This document shows positions 10,196 through 23,336 of a stretch of DNA of 64,000 nt, in pieces. Both the position numbers and the translations under genes were made by a program. The notes under the pieces were generated by a model. It was not told the origin of the DNA and did not search any database. It was given only the letters and a program-made list of their open reading frames with translations. The DNA is from Pseudopyrenochaeta lycopersici (lineage: Eukaryota; Ascomycota; Dothideomycetes; Pleosporales; Pseudopyrenochaetaceae). Each line of letters opens with the position of its first letter. Position 1 is the first letter of the stretch. Location of the stretch: contig NHZP01000083.1 of the NCBI GenBank assembly GCA_003313425.1, positions 1 to 64,000 on the forward strand, read 5' to 3'.

Positions 10196-12006
10196 ATTAG
10201 CCCCGGTTGCACGAACATAAGACGTTGCAATCGAATGATGGCAAGGTGGCCTGCATAATAGGGGTTGCAACTGAGGTACAAAATTAGCGTGCATAGAGTG
10301 GTCGAAGACATTCGCATATGACGGATGATGTGGAGCCGAAGGTTGCGGCCAACTCCACGAGTCCATATCCTCATAACTTTCCACCTTCTGGACCCCGCCA
10401 AGGGACCTACCATGTCCAAACGATGGCATCGGAAATGCGGTGCCCTTATGTCTTGCAGGATGGGGAGAGCGAATAGATAGCCGTTTAAGTTGCGTGTCCA
10501 GTCCAGATCCAGAGTAGAGCAAAACCCGATCCGCCGGGTATTGTTTAAACGCCTGAAATAGGCAAGACAATATGAAAAGATGTTTGAATGCCGAGAAACT
10601 GCAGGAGAGTGTATTGGAAAGTCAGGACGGAAACTCCCAAAAGCAAAATGTGTGTGCGATTAACTGAGCAGTCGATGAAGATAATGCGAGGACCGTCTAT
10701 AAGACAACTAAGAGCCAGTCAGCGACTACAACAGCGGCGCATACTTGTGGAAGGGCTCACCAGAAAGGATGGCGAAGAAAATTATCTATGTGGTTATTCA
10801 GCGTGGTCAGGCAAGCGCGGGGATTACCGAGCCGTTTCGGTTGTGGAGATTGAGAAGGGGGACGGGAGGCGGGACGGCAGGTGCGTTGACTTTGAAGGTT
10901 GCTTCTTCCCCACTCTAATTTTTAATCTCCTTATTCACAGATTTAATGATACAAGTTCAGTCCTAAAGTTGTAAAAACAGTAGACTACCTAGAGTGATCG
11001 TCAGGTACCGCGTAAACAATTGCAATGCCAGCTCTTCACGGTAGAGGGGAAGAAATGAAAATGATGACACTCCTACATGAACTGCAGCTGCGATCGGCAA
11101 TATCGAAGTAGGTTACCAGCAAGAAGTACTAGAGAGTGGTCTAGAAACTAGGTTAACATACTCGAAGCGAATCGTACCGCTATTCTCTAGTACCCAAACC
11201 AGACAACGCCTTGCTTAGACTAACTTACTGCCCTGGACATTCTCGGTCGCGCTTGAGGTTCTCCAGATCAGCCAAGTTGACCGAATTGATACAAGCCTAA
11301 CACTGTAACGATTGGGCTGTACTTAACCTTGGTTAGCCATGCCAGGGCGTTCTACGAAGAGTTGCGGTGGCTGAGGGCGTAGGGAAGGCCGACTAGAGCT
11401 AACAATGCGGGTTAGGCTTGAGCAATGATTGAGCGAAGATCTGTTCTTGACTATCGAGGATGGATCTATGCGCAAAGGGTGCGCATCGACTGCACGTGCG
11501 TATCCTTAGCAGGCTTTCTATTCCATATGAACAGCCAATAGCAACGAGTGTGACATCGGTAACCTATCCACTCTCCTGATGGCATACATATTTGGTATTA
11601 GATTTCTTACTTAGCACTTTTGCATTAACAGTGGCTAAGACCGTCACCAAGATCGTAGAATTTCTAGTGTACAATTTGCTATTACTCTTATGCCATAATT
11701 CGCACATATCACAAGGTCTTAGGCGCGGAAATTAGGGTAAACCCCACGACAAGATTACTTATGCAGTTCATCCTAGTTGAAATCCGAGGCCATGCCTGGC
11801 TTGTGACACTGCCCAATGGTGTGCATATGTGCGTGATAACGCCCAGAGGAAGAAGAAACAAGGAAAATGATCTGCGCTGACGTGAATGCCAACAAAAAAA
11901 GAAGCGGGTAAAAAGGAATATGTGCATAAGATGCGCACGAGGTAATGGACGCTGCGGAGTAAGGCGATCCAACCGAACATGCGGTCAGTCATTCTCTAAT
12001 CGTAGT
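10196..12006. other. WOPR leader/promoter and spacer
   Basis: About 1.8 kb separates the WOPR start from the end of the Zn2Cys6 gene upstream. The frame in front of the WOPR ATG stays open for about 125 codons and could be an N-terminal extension. The AG at TTTCAG near 10551-10556 could be a 3' splice site. Plus-strand frames at 10588-10974 and minus-strand frames at 11709-11992 show no motif. No other feature is recognised. Confidence 0.4.
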
Positions 12007-15000
12007 TCAGGCTGGCTTGAGGCCATTCTGTTCACGGACATTGTAGAGAATCTCGAGGTCTATTTTAAGAATAGGAGAGTTTGGCGCAACTTCTTCTAGC
12101 ATATTAATAGTGCGTGCTAAAAGGGCGGTAAGGTTCTGCTTGGTGAGCGGGGTGTCGCTTGGCAGGAGGGGGTACAACTTGGATTTGTAGACCGATGCGA
12201 GGACAAGTATATTTCCGAATTGTCTAGTTAGTATTAGCGGAAGCGTGGTGTGACTATAGACATGACTTACGCATGAAGTGTGCCAAAGATATTCGGTAGT
12301 ATCAGTCTACGGGTACGTGTACATTTGTAATCGTTGTAGTCACTGTCAGCAGGGGCGCCAACACGATCGAATGCAATAGTACTCCGGATGGCGTTTTCTA
12401 TGCATTCGCAGGTAACTTTTATAATCTTTTGTTGGTCCTCAGATAATTCAACCATCTGTACATTCCTGTTAGTAGGCGTTGAGGCGTAGTCTCTATTATA
12501 TGCTAGTGCATTGTGCTGTGATGAATAACACGCGCTTGCTGTGTTAGGCGGAAACTCGATAGTGTGAGTCGCAATCCGTAGGTAAGGACGTAACATCATG
12601 TAAAGCCCTCCGTAGTATTTTGCGCGCACGCGGGCGATATTTAAGTTAGTTGAAGGTGGATCTTCATCGTTCCAGGCTAATTGTGGTGGTAAGACTCGTC
12701 TCCAGCTCTCCAGGAGGTCGATATGGCTGCTTGCGTGTTCTGCAACCTCTTTGAGGTTACTTGTATCGAAGCTTGAGCGCCCATTCTCTCCGTACAGAGC
12801 ATTGTGTGCCTCGTTGAGGATTACCCGAAGCCATATCTGACTCGAGTAAATCAGCATTGAGATGTCGCCTGGATGTCCTCCTCGTTGGTCTTCGATCTCT
12901 TCACCAAACTTCTCATATTCATACACGCCTTCAGGGTACATAATGTCGCTCTGGTGCACAGAAATATTGCTCGGCGGAAGTGTGCTCATCTCAGCCAAAA
13001 TATCCCTGCGCAACAGTCAGCAAATGGCAAAGCAAGGAAGGTCACGGCGACGGACGATTCTAGTTGGAGACATGTCCAGTAGACACACATCACTAGATTT
13101 AGTCTATAACGCTCCATAGCGGTCAGCGAAGCCTTCTTGTTGATGTAGTAAGTACGAATAAGCTTAGGATAGTCACTAAAATATCCGTCAATTCGATTCT
13201 TCAAGAGTAGTGGAAGGCCATGTTTACGCTTTGATGAGAACCATAGTGATTCGGCAAGCATTGTTGATCCAACTCCAACTCTCTAAGACTCTTGCAAACT
13301 GGCTCAGGTACAGGGCAGCTAGTATCATGGCTTGTGCATGTGCCACAGTATTTCCTCCTTGCTGGTTTCCAAGAATGTCTGTAGCGTAGGAAAAGTATGC
13401 CATCCCTGGCAAAATGTCGATGTTCCTTGGTCGGTTGTCATTGGGGTTTTCACTGTTAAAGCTATCATTAGGATGTGGAGACTCTCGAGGGTGGCACCAG
13501 GCACCGTTTAGGAATGGAGTTTTGTCACTTTGAGGTGCAGGTAGATTATGGTCGTAAGCGCACACTTTTCCGAGTGCGAGGACAAGCAGGACGATGGCGG
13601 TTCGCAACGAGCGTTCAATCGCACCTTGAGGTAATAAGCACTCAGTAAAGCCGCTGCTAGATCGCTTTCTTTTGACGCCTTGACGGAGCTGATGTAGGTA
13701 GGTGACGGCGGGCGACCTAGTATTCACGGACCTCACATTGGGGCTGTACTGTTCAATGAAGTCATGGACCATCCTCTTAAGCTCGCTAGGGTTTAGGAAG
13801 GGATGTAGGTTATGAATGTTCTTGAGGTACGATTGGAGCAGGTCTTGCAGTGTCTTGGAATGGAGGTTTAGTCGGCCATCTGGACCAAGTCCTCCTTCAT
13901 TGCCAGCATACTCTGGAGGACTGTCGCTGCTCATCATGTTTGGGTAGAAGTGGTCTAGAGGCGGGTGGCCCCACAGACCATATTTTCCTGATGCCGGCAA
14001 AGTTACGTCCGAATCGTTACCGCTCTCGGGGCCTTGCACTCCATCGTTCAAATCTGGCCCTTCGCCAACACCCCAAACGCGTATCAGCCCGCGATCCTGC
14101 TCCAGCTGCAAAGGATAGTCCGACACTTGACGGCCACTGTCTACCAATCGATTCAAGTAATCAACGTCTTTGTAGAACGTAGTCATATAATGCCACTCTG
14201 CTAACAGCTTGTGAGCTGGGGTAGTGTGGTCACTCTGAAGACCACTCTTTTCTCCCAGGCCACTGTTCGTGGCGCGACTGTAATTGGTCCTCATGTCGTC
14301 GGCCGGTGCCGCTGGCTGCTGGGTTGCAGCCACAATGACTTCTTGTTTGATCGGAGTCGATGTTTGCGCACCAATAGGCAACATAGTGGAGAGAGGAACG
14401 ATACGCAGCCCCATCTTCATGCTACTCGCTAGAGGAAACTGGCCTCTTCCCTGAACAGGAGTAGTCCGTCTCGGAGTGCTGGGTCCCCTCATGGGGACAA
14501 CGAAAGCAGGCGAAGCGTGATTCGAGAGCATGTCGAGGCCTCGCTCTGGTGGCAGTCTGCTCTCCACTCTCTGTTTCCACGTGTTGAACTCGCTCACAAA
14601 AGTACTCAGGATATCAGATATGCTGTTCACTTTGTCCTGGAGCTGCACCATGCTTCTATCTTGCCTGCAAAGCGTCAGCGACTGCCGTGATAATAGCAGA
14701 TAGCTACGCACTTTGGAGGTGGAACGTCCTTGTACTGGCAATCAAGACTGTACTCTCTGCAGAACTGGCATGGCCGGGCTTCGTCGCATTTCTGCTTGCG
14801 TGAACGGCAGTGGTTACACGCCTGGATGGCCCGGGCCTGCTTTCTTCTAACTTGCTGTGAATCAACAGGTTGTCCGTACTGCTGACCCGGAGGCAGTGGC
14901 AGTGGGTGAAAGGCCGGCCTGTTGTAATGAGAAGGATTGATGGTGGGATTATCGCCGTTGGGTTTGCTGCCACTGTGGTGATTCATACACCAGGGACTCT

Positions 15001-15019
15001 GACCGCTGCCGTGCCACAT
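12007..15019 (-). CDS. Zn2Cys6 transcription activator, five exons
   Basis: Five exons, 15019-14712, 14664-13228, 13175-13056, 13005-12271 and 12223-12007, join through GT-AG introns of 47, 52, 50 and 47 nt into 2817 nt (938 residues and stop) with every phase matching. Intron 3 has a slightly unusual GTCCGT donor; intron 4 has GTAAGT and a CTAAC-type branch. The Zn(II)2Cys6 cluster is at Cys 68, 71, 78, 84, 87 and 94 (ACNHCRSRKQKC..PCQFCREYSLDC) and is followed by QLQDKVNSISDIL, a likely dimerising coiled coil. The middle region has LLQSYLKNIHNLHPFLNP and MERYRLNLVMCVYWTCLQLE, typical of the fungal-specific transcription factor domain. It acts in the nucleus. The target pathway is unknown, and no biosynthetic gene lies beside it. 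Confidence 0.9.
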
Positions 15020-16929
15020 GCTTTAGGAGCTCTAGGGTTTGTAAAGTCGGATCAGCCGGTGAGAACTGAGAAGGGCGGTAAGGCTGTAATGCGATGTTAC
15101 AGAGTTCTTACACAGTAAAAAGTGATGGAGGATCCCAAAGCTAGAACCTAACTATAACGAAATAAGTTATGGGTGTCCGAGTCGCTCCAAAGGAAGCCTG
15201 AGCCTTAACCCGCTGATCGTATCTCCTGCATTAGTGATAGTTATCTTTGCATAGAGAAATACTCACAGTGGTCAGCGCCTATTTTATGGGTTATGAACAC
15301 TGTAGTGTAAAGCCGCAAAGCGACAGAGATAGCTGAAATGCAGAAAAGATGATATTTGTATTAAAAATGATATGTTGAATTGAGAGTGGATCAATAATGT
15401 TTAGAGACACTCCTGAAGACGGAGGAATGACAGGAATGAAAGCAACGACTTGCTCTTGGGGTTGGTTGAGGTGAGAGAACATCAGGAGTTTTTGGACAAA
15501 CAAAAGTTCTGACGGTTATGCAAAGACTAGCGAATAAGACAGAGAAATGGAGAATTATAGAAATGAATGCCCTAAGATGGACTGCCCATATTTAAAAAGT
15601 AATGGGAACATTCAAGTTTTGGATAATTCCGCCAAAAGCTAATTCTCACTGTGCCTTCTATTCTGCGGGTTATTGGCGTAAAACGACAAGGTTTGCTGAA
15701 GGTAGTGCCGACGCCACACTACTAGAAAGGTTAGGGTTCGACGCGTTACGGCACCCGCGGCCAGATGGTACTACAGTGTGCAAAAGCAATTGAAAGTTCC
15801 TCATATCACGGTCATAGGTATGCTTTACAACGTAAGTCGAATGTTAGTAGCTAGTGGCCACTGTGAGATGTTTCTAGTTAGGATCTCGGTCGGGCGCTGG
15901 TTGCCCTTGGTGGTGCTTAGTAGGCCTCTAGCAGGACGAACTCGGAAGAATAGCGAAGATTAACCACGTAAAGAGAAAGTCTCAATTTGCAAGCGAATCC
16001 TCCTACACAGCGCAGGAGAAAATCAAACTAAACGTGGGTCGTATTGTCCGTATTGGTGTCTTCTTTTTTTCTGCCACCTGCCGGCGCAATATCATCCTTA
16101 ATTGGAAAGGGATAGGAGGAAGTCATCGTGCTAAAAACTGCATGATCTGACGCTGCCACTTCGAATAGACTGTTATTAGTTGCAGAGTTGCCTAGTGGCA
16201 TGATGAAGACGCAGGCCCTATATCACTTCTCCTGAGCTGGAGATGGCATAGCTTAAGGGCTGATGAGTTTGTACGCCAGCGCTGGACGCCTTCGCTACCA
16301 CGCAGTAGCTGTTCGATCGCAAAGAGATGAAAATCTTCTGGCGCACTATGTGAGGCATAACCTTCCCTATTACGGCCAGTGGCTTTTGTCCCGTGGATTT
16401 CCACATGCAACTAAGAGATGACAAGCAAGTTCGTGCAGGTGTGACATTTGTTGGCGGCGATGCCTCTAATGCGAGTTGACACGCAGGAAGGCGCTGGAAT
16501 TTAAGGGCAACGACATTGCGCATGGCCGCCCCATACTATTGGCTGGCTGCAGGCCGGGGAATCGGGAGCCTGGCCCGGCATTAACAGAGTTTACGACCCA
16601 GACAAAAACTTGCGCAAAAAGCACGTCATGCTCTACTAGTGGTTGCTAGATCCGGCAATAATCGGTTCTGGTCGATAAAACGCTGCGGCTTGGCCTTGTG
16701 GTAGTGCGTAAGAAGGAAGTCTTTGGCACACACGCACCTAGTTTCAGAAAAAGAGCCCACTCAGTAACGTGTTCCACCACCTGATGCACGTCCCCACCTG
16801 ATGCACGCGGTTTTTAAGAACACTTAATGTAACAAAGTATCGTGAATCTGAATCTTGGTGTTGCAGTATGATTACGCTAGGCCTTTTCAAGGGCTAGCGC
16901 GCAACGCGACAGACCTGCTTAAAACCTAC
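15020..16929. other. Promoter and intergenic region up to the RIP boundary
   Basis: No supported gene. Short frames at 15291-15503, 15602-15963 and 16192-16523 have no motif. The part next to 15020 is the likely promoter of the Zn2Cys6 gene. Near 16,930 the composition changes abruptly to AT-rich, TpA-rich DNA. Confidence 0.4.
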
Positions 16930-18060
16930 GCTAACTATATAAAGTAGGGATAATAAGTATTATGCTCTCTTATAGCTAAGTTATAGTAATATAGAACTAT
17001 TCTTTTACTATTATCTATAGTATAAAGTAAATACTACTACTTAAAACTATACATTATATAACGTGTCCCACAAGCAAGCGCCGCGCACAAGCGAGCGCCG
17101 CACCCCACTAAGTTTGAGCACCTCTACCAGCGTACAGCTTAACTATAAATTTAAGTAGTCTATAGATATTAATATGTAAGCTTAAGTAGCACCTATAGTA
17201 TTATTTTTACACGTGCGCAAGTTATGCCTAATCTCTCTACACCTTTTACAGCGCGATAGAGCCTAGCTGCTAAGGCCTAATTACTCCCTACTTTAATGCA
17301 TTTTACGCCTAATCTGTTAATTAGCCTCTTATTAAGTAGCTATATCCTCTCTAACTCCCTTTATTAAGACTCCTCTCTTTTAAATCTACTTTCTCTTGCG
17401 CTGCTTTTACTAAGTTACTGCCTTATTAGCCTTCTTAAGGCTATTAATCCTACCCTCTATTAGCTTAGCTCTATATACCCCTACTATAGCCCCCTTTATA
17501 AACTAATTAAGCGCCTTAATAATTAAGGCTAGTAATAAACTCTTATGCTATTAAACGCGATCGCTAATTAGAGTTGATTAAGCCTTAAACTCACGTGGGT
17601 TCCTTAGTGTTTGAGGCTCCCATAGAGCTCCTTGCTAAGCTCCTTGCTCAGCTCCTTGCTGAGCTCCTTGCTTAGCTCCTAGCTGAGCTCCTTCCTGAGC
17701 TCCTAACTGAGCTAGTGGTAATAGCGTACGCAGCTGGACATCTAGCCTTAACAAGACAACGTCTGGCTAGAGAGGAACAAGGCCTGCTCCTTAAAATGCT
17801 AAGCATATATTAACTACAGTAAAAGCTTAATTAAATACTACTTTAAAGGCAGGTAGAAATTTAAGCTTAGTAATGTGGTTAATATAGGCCTTAATTAAGC
17901 TCTCTATCTAGCAGCTATACGCCTTCTTAAGAGGAGAGAAGTAGCTAATATTAAGAGGCTGTAGTAGATAAGATAAGTAAAGTAGTATGCAGAGGGTATA
18001 GATATTACTCTCTCTAAAGATCTCTTAAAATTTAAGAGAGTAATAGCTCTTATAGCTATT
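16930..18060. repeat. AT-rich RIP-type block, left of the copia element
   Basis: The DNA is dominated by TA steps with stops in all frames, as RIP (C to T, mainly at CpA) leaves it. A small GC-rich patch remains at about 17062-17120 (GCGAGCGCCGCACC). No coding sequence can be read. Confidence 0.6.
17626..17713. repeat. 12-bp minisatellite, about 7 copies
   Basis: The unit AGCTCCTTGCTN repeats head to tail about seven times with a few substitutions (AGCTCCTAGCTG, AGCTCCTTCCTG, AGCTCCTAACTG). It lies in AT-rich DNA but is itself GC-balanced. Each unit contains the palindrome AGCT. Confidence 0.85.
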
Positions 18061-18259
18061 TGTTAGATGAAATGCTGAAATGCGCTTTGCAGAATTAATG
18101 ATTGCGATAAATCGATTGTATGTTGATCATGATTGTGTTTATTCTTAGTTCTGTTCTCTCTCCTTTATAAACACGGGCCTGATACATCAGTGATACATAG
18201 GTGATACCGTCCACGATACAGTATTCAGGTACTTCAGCCTTTATACCTCTTATCTGACA
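18061..18259 (-). repeat. 3' LTR of the copia element
   Basis: This 199-bp repeat begins TGTTAGATGA and ends ATCTGACA, so the tips are TGT..ACA. It matches 23138-23336 except for a small number of C/T and G/A differences, the change expected from RIP. It is flanked on the left by the CTATT duplication. Confidence 0.88.
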
Positions 18260-21110
18260 CACCCCCTCAGCTTAGAAACTATTTTAAGCTAGAGAAGAAC
18301 TGCTTATATTATCTTCTAATAAGCCTAGAGCTCGTGTGCAAGAAGCGTTAATCTCCGTCTAGCTACGCCTGCTCGATCTCTAGCTTCTCAATTTAGCTTT
18401 AGATCTCTTCAAGGCGCGCTGCTGTTAGATCTCTGCTTCCTGTGCGCTCTACAAGGCCCATTTGGCTTAGAAACTGTGCCTATTTATTAGCTAGGAGCGC
18501 CTTTATAAAGCCATCAGCTAGCATGTCAGCTAATTAGACATAGATAACCTAAATACTTCTTCTTAACACTTCCTATCTTAGCTAATAATTATGAATGTCT
18601 ACATGCCGGAGCTTGGTGTGCAATTATAAGACCTCTTTATTAATTAGCTAGATGGTTTAAGTGTTATCGCATTGTATTGTAATTATGTCCTTAGGCAGTT
18701 TAATTTGTAGTTCCTTAAGTAGTTGTGATATAAATATAGCTTCTTTTGTAACTTGTGATAGCGCAAGAAGCTCAGCTTCTGTCGTTAAGGTTATGACTGT
18801 ATCTTACTTACTTGCTTTCTAAGTAATTAGGCCACTAAACAACTTAATTGTATATCCTTGCGAGCTCTTTCTGTTTAGTGTGTTATCGGCGAAAGAGGCG
18901 TCGCTCGCGACTTTAAGTCAACTATCTCCGCCAAGCTTAAGCGCTTGATTTCTAGTGCTCTGCAGGTAGAGGAGAACTCGATCAGCTGCATCATAATGCT
19001 CCTGTCCCGGATTCTTTAAAAAGCGTGCTAGTCGTAACGTCGCGAATACAATGTCTGGACGAGTAGTCACAGCTGCAAACATTAGAGATCCAATCTTTCG
19101 CTAGTACTTGTTAATTTCTAAAAGAGTAGCCAGGTCTTCCCGAGGCTTAAGTTCAATAGCCGCTATTAGAGTGTTGTGTTAGATATCCTTTCTGTCGACT
19201 AAACGGCTAATCTTATCCGCGTATGCTGCTTATAATAGCTAGATCTTGCGCTGCTCTCAGCTCCTAATAACTTTAACTCTAAGAAACTATTAAAGATCAT
19301 CTCTGCTAGTTATTAAGTACTTATCTCTAAGATATTAGATCGCTTACTAGGCTTTAGTCTCCTTCTGCTTGCTGTATGCAAGAATAATATTATCGACATA
19401 GAAGAATATAATAATTCTGTCTTTAATTAGGCAGCATAGCTCGTAAGGAACGCTCTAAAAGCCTAGTTTCTTAAGGGTTAATATAAATTCCTTCTGCCAG
19501 AGGACTAGTAATATTTAGAGCCTATATAAGGCCTTGTTAACTTGCAGAACTATTCCAGGCTTCTAATAGCTATGTAGCATTCTTATGTAGATCTCTCGGT
19601 CTATTACTGCATGAACGAAAGCATTCGTGACGTTATACTGTTTAAGCTCAAGATCGAAATAAGCAGCGATCGCTATTAGCATTCGAAACGAACGGCTCGC
19701 GAGAGTAGCTGTATAGGTTTCCTAAGAAGTAATATTTCTCTGTTAGTCTCCTTAGACAACTAATCGCGCCTTACAGCTCTTAAAGCGATAGTCCTTGTTA
19801 AGCTTGTAGGTGTACACCCATATACAGTCTAAGATCTGTTAACCCTTTACTTTTACTTTCTTTGCGGGCACTTTAGACTATAATTTTATGTGCTTATGAC
19901 TCTTAAGATGCTCTCTCTGGGCTTCCTTCTAGTAGTCTCTGAGTAGATGTTCTTCTACCTGCTTCTAGGTTAACAGCGGCGGTGGAAGTTAGTTAAGATG
20001 AGGCCTTAGTCCTTGTACCAGCATTCGTTTTATTTAAGCTTTATCTACTGGCCTGCCTTTGTACGTTCTAATATTCCCAGCCTGTGTCCTAGCTATAAAT
20101 GCGGCCTTCTATAGGACGGTCTTTGATAAGGCATCTAAGTCTTAAGTGTCTTCCTGATAAGCGCCTACTAGCAGATGCGTAAGCAGCGCTACCAGCGGTG
20201 GAGTCGCTGGTGGCGTAGGATAGGTGTACCCCGTCTTCCTTCCTTAGCGGTATCCTAGGCTATTATATTCTTAGGTTAGCTTAGTATCCTGTGTTGTATT
20301 ATCTTTAAAGAACGTTTCAGTCTCTAGTTGATTGTGGGTAGGTTCTAGAAGCTCAGCAGACCTCACCCATGCAGCTATCTTGTTTAAGGTGCTGTGTATG
20401 AGATTGTCTATAATGTCTTCTGTCTTCCTGTTAAATATCGTGTCTTTGTTAAATACTATGTCTTAAGTGCTGATTACCTTACCTATAGTTAGAATCTAGA
20501 TCCTGTAGATATTAGACAACCAATATCTAACTAGGTATCTAATCCAAGCTCGCGGGTCAAGACGTTAGAGTCATAATTTACCTCGAAGAGTATTATTAAT
20601 TAAGGCAAAGGCCTTGCAGCTATATACTTTTAGGTGTGCTAGGTTCAGTTTTTAAGGTGTTGTAGCGATACCGTTTCGGAGAGCTGCAAATGTAAAGAAG
20701 ACTTTGTACGGTGACTTCTAATAATTTGAGTAGTTTGGCGTTCGATTGTAAAGATACACTGCTGCTCGTATAATCTCTGGCCATAGCTCCTATAGCAAGT
20801 TTGCGTCTAGCCTCATCGCGCGAGATTTATCTTTGACTACACCCCCTAAGCGTTCAGCACTACTGTTTTATGCTTGGGTATCTGGAGCTAAAGGCTTAAG
20901 TTATATTGCTTGCGCGGTACACTATTGTGCTACCTCCAGCTTCGTAGTTGTAATCTCACTATCACATTTAATTACTTTAACAGTAATGTTATACTGCTTC
21001 TTTAGGAACTAGACAATAATATCTAGTAACCTAATAATTAACTTCCTAAGTTGATTGTCCTTAAAGTAAAAGTCCTATATGAAACCGGAGTATTAATTAG
21101 TAACGAGCAT

Positions 21111-21419
21111 TTAACTCTTCTCCTTTGTTGAGCTTCCCTCCTTATAAGAATAGAAGTTAATAGCTAGTCTTTCTCCTGGGCCTTTGTAGTTTGATCGAGG
21201 TGTGCGTCGTATTTGCTGCTTAGTTTTAGCTCTTCTGCACGCGTCGCACTTGACTATTATAACTCCCTTAATGCGCACCCCCTCAGATTGCTGGACTAGG
21301 TGTTTAATAGCTGCCGGCCCTAGATGTCCTATGCGTTTATGCCAGCGCATCGCGTTAGCTTTCTGTAGTGCTCGCTTTAATCGAGAATTGATTATTCTTA
21401 TGTAAAATGCTGCCTGCAT
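21111..21419 (-). pseudogene. GAG-pre-integrase segment of copia polyprotein
   Basis: This 102-codon frame escaped stop codons inside the mutated copia element. It carries the His-His then Cys-Cys pattern of the integrase zinc-binding region (WHKRIGHLG, KCDACRRAK) and GERLAINFYSYKEG, where copia integrases have the first catalytic Asp block. The AINF reading suggests that Asp is lost. It is a fragment of Pol, not a gene of its own. Confidence 0.8.
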
Positions 21420-23137
21420 CTCGTCTTCTTACTTAAGTATCTATTATCTATGTGCTTCTTTTAGGCATGCAATTGTTAAGTCGTCTCGCCTCTTAAGAGT
21501 CGTAGGCTTATTCTTATTATCCCACTACACGCCTTGTTATCTAAGCAATCTGAATAAGACTAGATTACATAGGATCTCTAGACACTATACTACATTGTTT
21601 AGCACGAGCCTTATTAGTCTATATAGCCCTCTTAGGTTAAGCTACACTGTTCTATATTCTTATATCTAAATTCGTGTGTTCCCGGCCAATATAAAATCTA
21701 CCTTAGCAGGAGGACGCAGGTTTTGAAGTTAAGTTTAGTCGTTCGTAACGTAGATCGTCGAGCCTAAGTTAAGGATAAAGGATTGTCTTAGTAGGTAGTC
21801 TAAATACTTAGCTTAGAAAGATGTAGCAATAAACGCAGCACTAATTATTATAATCTTCCGACCTTTAAGTTAGTCAGCAGATATCTTAGGCGTAAGAGTA
21901 TAAGAGTTCTTAAAGCTTAGTGTTTGTGTTCGTTATCTTTTTAATACCCTTACTTATTCCTGTATATTAGGATTGTATTATAGGCGTAGCTTTACTAGCT
22001 CTAATATTAATTCCCTCAGCTTAAACTAGTCTAGGGTATTGTCATCATTAATATAGAGGCAGTTAGTAAGAAGATGGCGTAGTCTACAAGCAGGGCATTT
22101 TATGCCTCCAGCTGCCGCTTTATCCTGATTCTAGGACTGCTTAGATATGGTTGAATAACTAGCTAGGCGTTTTTTTAATAAGGACTTCCTCCTTAACCCC
22201 TGTTTAGGTTGGTTAGATAATGCGCTATCAGGCACGAGAGAGGCGTCCCTGTCCGTGTCCTAGGTAGATTCACCACTGCCAGCAAGATATAAAGCTTCAC
22301 TTACAGCAAAAGCGCCCTTCTGCTATCTCCCTTTTAGGTAGTATAAGCTCATGTAATCTTAGAAGCGTTTCATTATTTCTTTTCAATTCATTCCTAGCTC
22401 GCGTCTTCCTTAGTCTTAGAATAATAGCACCCAGTTAGGGCTGACCTTACTAACTACGTTCAGGAAATCTTGTATCACATAATTAAGTTTTTAGACTTCT
22501 CTAATTTCTTCAGTCTCTGCAATAGTTACTGCGTGATCGTACTCAGTCAGCCAGCTGTCCCAATGTGTTAGTTATCTCATTGGCTTTAAGGCTGCAATAT
22601 ATCAATCCCGAGCGCGCAGTTACTCTTCCTCATCGTCGATGCTAACAGTGCTCTTCAAAGTAGCTACCTATTCTCGGATTGAGAGCTTTAGTCTGCAGCA
22701 CGTCTTCTTTAGGTAGACAGAGACTGTTGCTCAAATGTAGACCAACAACTTATCTAACCTTACATCTTTGTCTTTATAGTTTGTTACTGCAACTTTATAC
22801 AAGTTAAGTCGCGTCTTATAGTAATCAACATCAGTTTTAAATGCGGTTTGTCCACCGTTAGTTAAATCAGATAGATTTACTAGAGGTCGGTCTCCAATCG
22901 CCGCGCGTTTCTCATAAATTTCGATGTTTGGCTCAGTCAGAGGGGTCGGCTCTGTCTTCGGCACAGCATCGCTCGTAGGGTTAACGAAGTACCACACCCT
23001 AAGTAATAGGCATCTGGCTTCTAGCTGCTCGTACTAAGGCTTCCAGCTCATATAATCTGTAAGGATAATGTCAGAATCGCGGTTTATTAGTTGTGCCATT
23101 GCTTCTCGCGTAAGGTTAAGGCAGTAAGACTCTTAAT

Positions 23138-23336
23138 TATTAGATGAAATGCTGAAATACGCTTTGCAGAATTAATAATTGCGATAAATCAATTATGTGT
23201 TAATCATGATTGTGTTTATTCTTAGTTCTGTTCTCTCTCCTTTATAAACACGGGCCTGATACATCGGTGATACATAGGTGATACCGTCCACGATGCAGTA
23301 TTCGGGTACTTCAGCCTTTATGCCTCTTATCTGACA
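23138..23336 (-). repeat. 5' LTR of the copia element
   Basis: Same length as its partner. It begins TATTAGATGA (TGT mutated to TAT) and ends ATCTGACA, followed directly by CTATT. For a minus-strand element this is the promoter-bearing LTR. Confidence 0.88.

Larger units (their letters stand above)
18061..23336 (-). mobile_element. Ty1/copia LTR retrotransposon, complete but mutated
   Basis: The 5276-bp element has two 199-bp LTRs and perfect 5-bp target duplications, CTATT at 18056-18060 and 23337-23341. It is oriented on the minus strand. Decodable pieces are a Gag-like frame (22731-22997), a GAG-pre-integrase segment (21111-21419) with WHKRIGHLGPAA and CDACRRAKTKQQIRRTPR, and the end of RNase H (about 18430-18640) with KLRHVDIHNY and SQMGLV. 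Many stops, mostly TAG or TAA where CAG, CAA or TGG would be expected, interrupt the frame, as after RIP. It cannot be autonomous. Confidence 0.9.

Noticed and set aside
1760..15019. Secondary-metabolite cluster suggested by bZIP, WOPR and Zn2Cys6 regulators in 13 kb
   Set aside because: No synthase, oxidase, methyltransferase or transporter gene is present between or beside them.
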